Positions 59,047 through 64,000 of a DNA stretch of 64,000 bases are shown piece after piece. The stretch spans positions 124,001-188,000 of the forward strand of contig SSEB01000001.1 in assembly GCA_008012115.1 (NCBI GenBank), given 5' to 3'. The stretch comes from Nevskiaceae bacterium. Its GTDB lineage: Bacteria > Pseudomonadota > Gammaproteobacteria > Nevskiales > Nevskiaceae. A program made the position numbers and the translations under genes. Under the pieces are notes generated by a model that saw only the letters and a list, made by a program, of their open reading frames with translations, ran no database searches and was not told where the DNA came from. Position 1 is the first letter of the stretch, and every line of letters begins with the position of its first letter.

Positions 59047-60492
59047 ATGTCATCGTCACCGTATAACCGCGTCGCGATCCTCCGCGAACTGCCGGGCGAC
59101 CTCGATACGCCCGTCGGCGCCTATCTCAAGCTCGGCAACCGTCCGTATTCCTTTCTGCTGGAATCGATGCAGGGTGGCGAGCAGTGGGGGCGTTACTCGT
59201 TCATCGGCCTGCCCTGCCGCGAAGTCCTGCGCGTGCACGGCCGCAGCATCAGCGTCAGCCGCGACGGCGCCGTGATCGAGCGGGCCGAGGCGGCCGATCC
59301 GGTCGCCTGGGTGCGTGCCTACGCCGCGCGCCTGCGCGTGCGGCCGGAGCCGGCGCTGCCGCGCTTCGCCGGCGGCCTGGTCGGTTACTTCGGCTACGAC
59401 TGCGTGCGCTATTTCGAGCCCAAGCTCGCGACCACGCAGAAGCCCGACGCGCTCGGCACGCCGGACATCCTGCTGATGGTCGCCGACGAACTGGTGGTGT
59501 TCGACAGCCTGCGCGCGACGCTGACGCTGGTGGTGCATGCCGATCCGGCCGACGCCGCCGATCTGCAGCGCGCGCAGCGGCGCCTGGATGAGATCGAGGC
59601 ACAGCTCGCGATGCCGGCCGCGCAGCCGCGCGCGCCGCTGAGCAGCGAACCTGCGGCGCCGGATTTCGTCTCCGGCTTCACCCGCGAGAAATTCTGCGCG
59701 GCGGTCGAGCGCATCCGGCAGTACATCGCCGCCGGCGACGTGATGCAGGTGGTGCCGTCGCAGCGTCTGAGCGCACCGTTCGTGGCCGAGCCGCTGGCGC
59801 TGTACCGCGCCATCCGCCGGCTCAACCCGTCGCCGTATCTCTACTGCATGAATCTCGCCGATCACCATGTCGTCGGCTCCTCGCCGGAGATCCTGGTGCG
59901 GGTGCAGGACGGCGAGGTCACGGTGCGTCCGATCGCCGGTACCCGCAAGCGCGGCGCCACGCCGGCCGAGGATGGGGCGCTGGAAAAGGACTTGCTGGCC
60001 GATCCCAAGGAGATCGCCGAGCACCTGATGCTGATCGACCTCGGACGCAACGATGTCGGCCGGGTCTCGCAGACCGGCAGTGTCAGGCTCACCGAGAAGA
60101 TGGCGATCGAGCGCTACTCGCACGTCATGCACATCGTCTCCAACGTCACCGGCCGGCTGCGGCCGGGCGTCGATGCGCTCGACGCACTGGCGGCGACCTT
60201 CCCGGCCGGCACGCTGTCCGGCGCGCCGAAGGTGCGGGCGATGGAGATCATCGACGAACTCGAACCGGTCAAGCGCGGCATCTACGGCGGCGCCGTCGGC
60301 TATCTCGGCTGGGACGGCAACATGGACATGGCCATCGCCATCCGCACCGCCGTGATCAAGGACGGCCAGTTGCACGTACAGGCCGGCGCCGGCATCGTCG
60401 CCGATTCGGTTCCCGCCTCGGAGTGGGAAGAAACCATGAGCAAGGCGCGCGCGATGATGAAGGCCGCGGCCCAGGCCGGAGGTACGCCATGA
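59047..60492 (+). CDS. trpE: Anthranilate synthase component I
   Basis: A 481-residue chorismate-utilising enzyme. The N-terminal domain has [20 protein letters not shown], in parts (the Trp feedback-binding Ser in LLES). The C-terminal catalytic domain has [19 protein letters not shown], in parts, [12 protein letters not shown] and [17 protein letters not shown], in parts. It makes anthranilate from chorismate with TrpG. ATG 59047 follows AGGAAA; an upstream in-frame ATG at 59002 falls within repeat copy 7. No leader peptide with tandem Trp codons is visible upstream. Confidence 0.95.
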   Translation: MSSSPYNRVAILRELPGDLDTPVGAYLKLGNRPYSFLLESMQGGEQWGRYSFIGLPCREVLRVHGRSISVSRDGAVIERAEAADPVAWVRAYAARLRVRPEPALPRFAGGLVGYFGYDCVRYFEPKLATTQKPDALGTPDILLMVADELVVFDSLRATLTLVVHADPADAADLQRAQRRLDEIEAQLAMPAAQPRAPLSSEPAAPDFVSGFTREKFCAAVERIRQYIAAGDVMQVVPSQRLSAPFVAEPLALYRAIRRLNPSPYLYCMNLADHHVVGSSPEILVRVQDGEVTVRPIAGTRKRGATPAEDGALEKDLLADPKEIAEHLMLIDLGRNDVGRVSQTGSVRLTEKMAIERYSHVMHIVSNVTGRLRPGVDALDALAATFPAGTLSGAPKVRAMEIIDELEPVKRGIYGGAVGYLGWDGNMDMAIAIRTAVIKDGQLHVQAGAGIVADSVPASEWEETMSKARAMMKAAAQAGGTP

Positions 60493-61343
60493 GCGAGACG
60501 CTCAAGGTCACCGCCGAGGACGGACACGCGTTCGACCTGATGCTGTATCCCGCGGCCGCCGGTGTGCCGGTATTGCTGATCGGCCCGGCCATGGGCACGC
60601 CGGCGCGCGTTTACGCACCGCTGGCCGAGGCTTTCGCCACCGCCGGATTCAACGCTGCGGTGATCGAGCTGCGTGGCATCGGCTCCAGCAGCATTCGTGC
60701 GGGTCGTGGTGTGGACTATGGTTATCGCGACCTGGTCGAGAAAGATTGGGCAGCGGCCGTGGCGGCCCTGCGGCAGCGGTTTCCCGGTGCGCCGCTATAT
60801 CTCTTTGGCCACAGTCTCGGTGGACATATCTCTCTGCTGTACGCCGCCAGCCATCCAAGCGAAGTGGATGGCGCGATCATCGTCGCCAGTGGCAGTGTCT
60901 ATTTCCGTAGCTGGAAGGGTGTGAAGGCCCTGGGCATCCTCGCGTTCACGCAATTCGCTGGAGTAATCAGCGGCGCGCTGGGTTACTTCCCTGGCAAGCG
61001 CGTGGGTTTCGGGGGAACCGAGGCCAAGACGCTGATGCAGGACTGGGCACGTTTTGCGCGCACCGGCCGTGTCGACATGAAGGGCGAGGGCACCGACTAC
61101 GAGCCTGCCCTGCGATCACTGAAGTTCCCGGTGCTGGGGCTGAGCTTCGACCATGACACGCTGGCGCCGCATCGCTCGCAGCACAACCTGCTGAAGAAAC
61201 TCAGGCAGGCGCAGGTCACGCATCTTGCCCTTGGCGAGAAGGATACCGGTGTGCGTCTGGATCATTACAACTGGATCAAGAACAACGAGCCCGTGGTGAC
61301 GCGGGTCGTTCAATCGATCAAGAACAACGGAGTCGCATCATGA
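60489..61343 (+). CDS. Alpha/beta hydrolase embedded in the trp operon
   Basis: A 284-residue alpha/beta hydrolase: oxyanion region [12 protein letters not shown] near residue 32, nucleophile elbow GHSLGGH near residue 105, and late His candidates (LDHYNW near 264). It resembles serine aminopeptidase S33-type or 'alpha/beta hydrolase family protein' members. It overlaps trpE (ATGA) at the start and trpG (ATGA) at the end, so it is fully locked into the operon by translational coupling. Its function in tryptophan synthesis is unknown. Codon use looks somewhat less GC-biased in the middle than in the flanking trp genes (for example tatctctttggcc near 60800). Confidence 0.85.
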   Translation: MSETLKVTAEDGHAFDLMLYPAAAGVPVLLIGPAMGTPARVYAPLAEAFATAGFNAAVIELRGIGSSSIRAGRGVDYGYRDLVEKDWAAAVAALRQRFPGAPLYLFGHSLGGHISLLYAASHPSEVDGAIIVASGSVYFRSWKGVKALGILAFTQFAGVISGALGYFPGKRVGFGGTEAKTLMQDWARFARTGRVDMKGEGTDYEPALRSLKFPVLGLSFDHDTLAPHRSQHNLLKKLRQAQVTHLALGEKDTGVRLDHYNWIKNNEPVVTRVVQSIKNNGVAS

Positions 61344-61921
61344 TTCTCATGATCGACAACTACGACAGTTTCACCTACAACCTCGTGCAGTATTTCGGCG
61401 AACTGGGCGCGGACGTGCAGGTGCATCGCAACGATCGCATCACGGTGGACGAGGTGGCGGCCCTCAAGCCCAGTCACATCATCCTGTCGCCCGGGCCGTG
61501 CACGCCCAACGAGGCGGGCATCTGCCTGGAACTGATCGAGCGCCTGCAGGGGCGTTTCCCGATCCTGGGCGTCTGTCTCGGCCACCAGTCCATCGGCCAG
61601 GCTTTCGGCGGCACGGTCAAGCGCGCGCGCGAGGTGATGCACGGCAAGGTGTCGCCGGTGCATCACAGCGGCGTCGGCGTGTTCCGTGGCCTGCCGAGTC
61701 CGTACACGGCGACGCGCTACCACTCCCTGATCGTCGATACCGCCGATCTGCCGGACTGCCTGGAAGTCACCGCCTGGACGCAGCATGCCGACGGCACGCG
61801 CGACGAGATCATGGGCATGCGCCACAAGACGCTGCCGATCGAAGGCGTGCAGTTCCATCCGGAATCGATCCTCACCGAGCATGGCCACGCGCTGCTGAAG
61901 AATTTCCTGGAGGCGCACTGA
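61340..61921 (+). CDS. trpG: Anthranilate synthase component II (glutamine amidotransferase)
   Basis: A 193-residue class I glutamine amidotransferase: [14 protein letters not shown] at the N-terminus, [12 protein letters not shown], the nucleophile Cys in [11 protein letters not shown] near residue 79, and the His-Glu pair in [12 protein letters not shown] near 170. It supplies ammonia to TrpE. Start and stop overlap both neighbours (ATGA before, TGATG after). Confidence 0.96.
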   Translation: MILMIDNYDSFTYNLVQYFGELGADVQVHRNDRITVDEVAALKPSHIILSPGPCTPNEAGICLELIERLQGRFPILGVCLGHQSIGQAFGGTVKRAREVMHGKVSPVHHSGVGVFRGLPSPYTATRYHSLIVDTADLPDCLEVTAWTQHADGTRDEIMGMRHKTLPIEGVQFHPESILTEHGHALLKNFLEAH

Positions 61922-62952
61922 TGGCCATCACCCCGCAGGAGGCCCTGCAGCGCGTCATCGAGCACCGCGAGATCTTTCACGACGAGATGATGGATCTGAT
62001 GCGCCAGATCATGCGTGGCGAGGTGTCGCCGGTGATGACGGCGGCGATCCTCGCCGGCCTGCGCGTGAAGAAGGAGACGGTCGGCGAGATCGCCGGCGCC
62101 GCGCGCGTGATGCGCGAACTGGCGGTGCCGGTTGCGGTCGCGCCCGATCCACATTTCCTCGACATCGTCGGCACCGGCGGCGACGGCAGCCACAGCTTCA
62201 ACATCTCGACCTGCTCGATGTTCGTCGCGGCAGCGGCCGGCGCGCGCGTGGCCAAGCACGGCAACCGCGGCGTGTCGTCCAAGTCCGGCAGCGCCGATGT
62301 CCTGGAGGCGCTGGGTGCCGCCATCGATCTGCCGGCGGAACAGGTGGCCCGCTGCATAGCCGATACCGGCATGGGCTTCATGTTCGCGCCCAACCATCAT
62401 CCGGCGATGAAAGCCGTCGCGCCGGTGCGGCGCGAGATGGGCGTGCGCACCATCTTCAACATCCTCGGCCCGCTGACCAACCCGGCCAATGCGCCCAACA
62501 TCCTGATGGGCGTGTTCCACCCGGACCTGGTCGGCATCCAGGTGCGCGTGCTGGAGCGCCTGGGCGTGCGGCGCGCGATGGTGGTCTGGGGCAAGGATGG
62601 CATGGACGAGATCACGCTGGGCGCGGCGACCCTGGTCGGCGAACTGCGCGACGGCGTCGTGCGCGAGTACGAGATCCAGCCCGAGGACTTTGGCCTGGCG
62701 ATGGCGTCGAGCCGCAACCTCAAGGTCGCCGACGCGCAGGAATCGCGCGCGAAAATTCTGGAAGTGCTGGACGACACGCCGGGCGTGGCGCGCGACATCG
62801 TCGTGCTCAACAGCGGTGCGGCGCTCTATGCGGCCGGACTGACCGCCACCATTGGCGAAGGTATCGCCCGGGCGCGCACGGCCCTCGCCAGCGGCGCCGC
62901 GCGCGCCAAGCTGCGGCAGTTCATCGAGACCACCCAGGCGCTGAAGTCATGA
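61921..62952 (+). CDS. trpD: Anthranilate phosphoribosyltransferase
   Basis: A 343-residue enzyme with the PRPP-binding motif [14 protein letters not shown] near residue 80, the [18 protein letters not shown] block (anthranilate and Mg site) near 110, and [10 protein letters not shown] near 180. It joins anthranilate to PRPP. It starts at the base shared with the trpG stop and overlaps trpC by ATGA. Confidence 0.96.
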   Translation: MAITPQEALQRVIEHREIFHDEMMDLMRQIMRGEVSPVMTAAILAGLRVKKETVGEIAGAARVMRELAVPVAVAPDPHFLDIVGTGGDGSHSFNISTCSMFVAAAAGARVAKHGNRGVSSKSGSADVLEALGAAIDLPAEQVARCIADTGMGFMFAPNHHPAMKAVAPVRREMGVRTIFNILGPLTNPANAPNILMGVFHPDLVGIQVRVLERLGVRRAMVVWGKDGMDEITLGAATLVGELRDGVVREYEIQPEDFGLAMASSRNLKVADAQESRAKILEVLDDTPGVARDIVVLNSGAALYAAGLTATIGEGIARARTALASGAARAKLRQFIETTQALKS

Positions 62953-63746
62953 GCGACATCCTAGAAAAAATCCTCGCCGTCAAATGCGACGAGATCGCCG
63001 CGTTGAAGCGACGGGCGTCGCTGGCGGCGCTGCGCGAGCAGGCTTTGGCGCGGGGTGCAGCGCGCGGCTTCGCCCGCGCGCTGCACGACAAGGTTGCGGC
63101 CGGCGGCGCGGGCGTGATCGCCGAGATCAAGAAGGCCTCGCCGAGCAAGGGTCTGATCCGCGCCGATTTCGAGCCGGCCTGGATCGCGCGCGAATACGAG
63201 CAGGGCGGGGCGGCTTGCCTGTCGGTGCTGACCGACCGGCAGTTCTTCCAGGGCCACGACGATTTTCTGAAAGCGGCACGCGCGGCCTGCGCCCTGCCGG
63301 TGATCCGCAAGGACTTCCTGATCGACGTGCACCAGGTCGTCGAGGCGCGCGCCATCGGCGCCGACTGCGTCCTGTTGATCGCGGCGGCGCTGTCGAAAGC
63401 GCAGCTCAACGAGCTGCACGGCTGCGCGCGGGAATCCGGGCTGGACGTGCTGGTCGAGATCCACGACCGCGCGGAACTGGGGCAGGTGCTGGACGCCGGC
63501 CTCGGCCGTGACTGGCTGCTGGGCATCAACAACCGCAATCTGCGGACCTTCGAGACCCGGCTGGAGACCACGCTCGACCTGCTGCCGCTGCTGCCGGCCG
63601 GCTGCGAGGTGGTGACGGAGAGCGGCATCGGCGCGCCGGCCGACGTGGCGCGCATGCGCGCCGCCGGTGTGCAGCGTTTCCTGATCGGTGAATCGCTGAT
63701 GCGCCAGCCCCGTCCGGGCGCGGCGCTGGCGGCGCTGATCGCCTAG
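62949..63746 (+). CDS. trpC: Indole-3-glycerol phosphate synthase
   Basis: A 265-residue TIM-barrel enzyme: [17 protein letters not shown] with the catalytic Lys/Glu region near residues 58-75, [13 protein letters not shown] near 118, [13 protein letters not shown] near 185 and [11 protein letters not shown] near 220. Monofunctional (no TrpF domain). Last trp gene here; trpF, trpB and trpA are not in the window. Its stop codon overlaps the convergent CRP stop by four bases. Confidence 0.96.
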   Translation: MSDILEKILAVKCDEIAALKRRASLAALREQALARGAARGFARALHDKVAAGGAGVIAEIKKASPSKGLIRADFEPAWIAREYEQGGAACLSVLTDRQFFQGHDDFLKAARAACALPVIRKDFLIDVHQVVEARAIGADCVLLIAAALSKAQLNELHGCARESGLDVLVEIHDRAELGQVLDAGLGRDWLLGINNRNLRTFETRLETTLDLLPLLPAGCEVVTESGIGAPADVARMRAAGVQRFLIGESLMRQPRPGAALAALIA

Positions 63747-64000
63747 GACTGCTGTTTGGCGTTGAACACCAGGATGCTGCGGCCCTTGCTGCTGAGCACG
63801 CCATCCTCTTCCAGCTTTTTCAGCACGCGCCCGGCCATCTCGCGCGAGCAGCCGACGTTGCGGGCCAGTTCCTGGCGGCTGATGCGCACCACGACGCCGC
63901 GCGGATTGGCGACGGCACCGGGTTTCTGGCAGAGATCGAGCAGGGCATGGGCAACACGCCCGGCGACGTCGAGAAAAGCCAGATCGCCCAGCCGGCGACT
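63743..64000 (-). CDS. CRP/Vfr-type cAMP-responsive regulator, C-terminal part
   Basis: Only the last 85 residues fall in the window: the start of the wing region ([20 protein letters not shown]), then the DNA-binding helix-turn-helix ([28 protein letters not shown], in parts) and the tail [11 protein letters not shown]. The recognition helix [11 protein letters not shown] matches CRP/Vfr, implying global control of cAMP-responsive genes. The cNMP-binding domain lies beyond the window. It is convergent with trpC. The symbol crp or vfr cannot be decided from the fragment. Confidence 0.88.
   Translation of the reverse strand, partial: SRRLGDLAFLDVAGRVAHALLDLCQKPGAVANPRGVVVRISRQELARNVGCSREMAGRVLKKLEEDGVLSSKGRSILVFNAKQQS

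Noticed and set aside
60489..61343. Recent horizontal transfer of the hydrolase in the trp operon
   Set aside because: The GC difference is slight and only regional, and precise ATGA overlaps at both ends argue for an old, adapted arrangement.
1..64000. tRNA, rRNA or CRISPR features
   Set aside because: No cloverleaf with CCA context, rRNA core motif or regularly spaced direct repeats seen by eye; a small RNA could still be missed.

Overview
The window is about 64 kb of high-GC, densely coded bacterial chromosome. Gene content points to an aerobic gammaproteobacterium, probably of the Nevskiales/Solimonadaceae type. Pointers are a Vfr-like CRP at the right edge, minCDE, a phasin with a lysine/alanine tail, DUF1302 outer-membrane and lipase-like lipoproteins, FadD, a GlyGly-CTERM protein and Csu-type pili. 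The lineage is inferred from gene content; there is no rRNA in the window. I found no tRNA, rRNA, CRISPR array, insertion sequence or prophage.

Layout. 0-2.5 kb: epoxide hydrolase/SDR fusion and M24 peptidase. 2.7-5 kb: lipoprotein, CysH-like reductase, hydrolase. 5-7.1 kb: ECF sigma factor, membrane partner and periplasmic PDZ protein. 7.3-10.6 kb: GST, small HExxH membrane protein, MFS-acyltransferase fusion. 10.7-17.7 kb: two large secreted or surface proteins (a lipoprotein and a 1487-residue delta-60/HYDIN-like GlyGly-CTERM protein). 17.7-22.8 kb: LpxH-like phosphatase, metal-dependent hydrolase, AlkA-like glycosylase, VWA protein, MAPEG and SanA-like proteins. 22.8-30.5 kb: DUF1302 protein, lipase-like lipoprotein, GlpD-like enzyme, SDR, hydrolase. 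30.6-38.9 kb: transglutaminase/DUF2126, methyltransferase, DsbA-family isomerase, Anbu peptidase, alpha-E and ATP-grasp proteins. 38.9-40.9 kb: minCDE. 41-48.6 kb: two c-di-GMP phosphodiesterase-type proteins, FadD, YihY. 48.9-53.5 kb: a Csu-type chaperone-usher operon with duplicated pilin. 53.4-57.1 kb: MHYT histidine kinase, phasin, small proteins, MarC. 57.1-63.7 kb: purC, rpe and a trp operon (trpE-hydrolase-trpG-trpD-trpC) with an alpha/beta hydrolase inside it. 63.7 kb to the end: CRP C-terminus.

The strongest unexplained signal is a dispersed intergenic repeat present seven times (start positions 7172, 8562, 20265, 28734, 36261, 47170, 58907). Each copy is 112 bp (one is 113) with the same architecture: a 9-bp GC-rich terminal inverted repeat (CCACCCGCT ... 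AGCGGGTGG), a 33-bp left arm, a 46-bp AT-rich imperfect palindrome, and a 33-bp right arm. Arm sequences beyond the termini are not conserved, yet arm lengths are invariant, and the palindrome changes sequence while keeping its symmetry. That is what selection on geometry or structure would produce. Copies are roughly 7.5-12 kb apart (one pair is 1.4 kb apart), and six of seven lie 6-34 bp after a stop codon. I do not recognise this as a named family.

Other points of interest are the Anbu/ATP-grasp/alpha-E/transglutaminase set, a good sigma70 promoter with a PhaR-like operator before the phasin gene, an FNR/Anr-like box and an 18-bp perfect palindrome before the two surface-protein genes, and an SDR that lacks the usual catalytic tyrosine.
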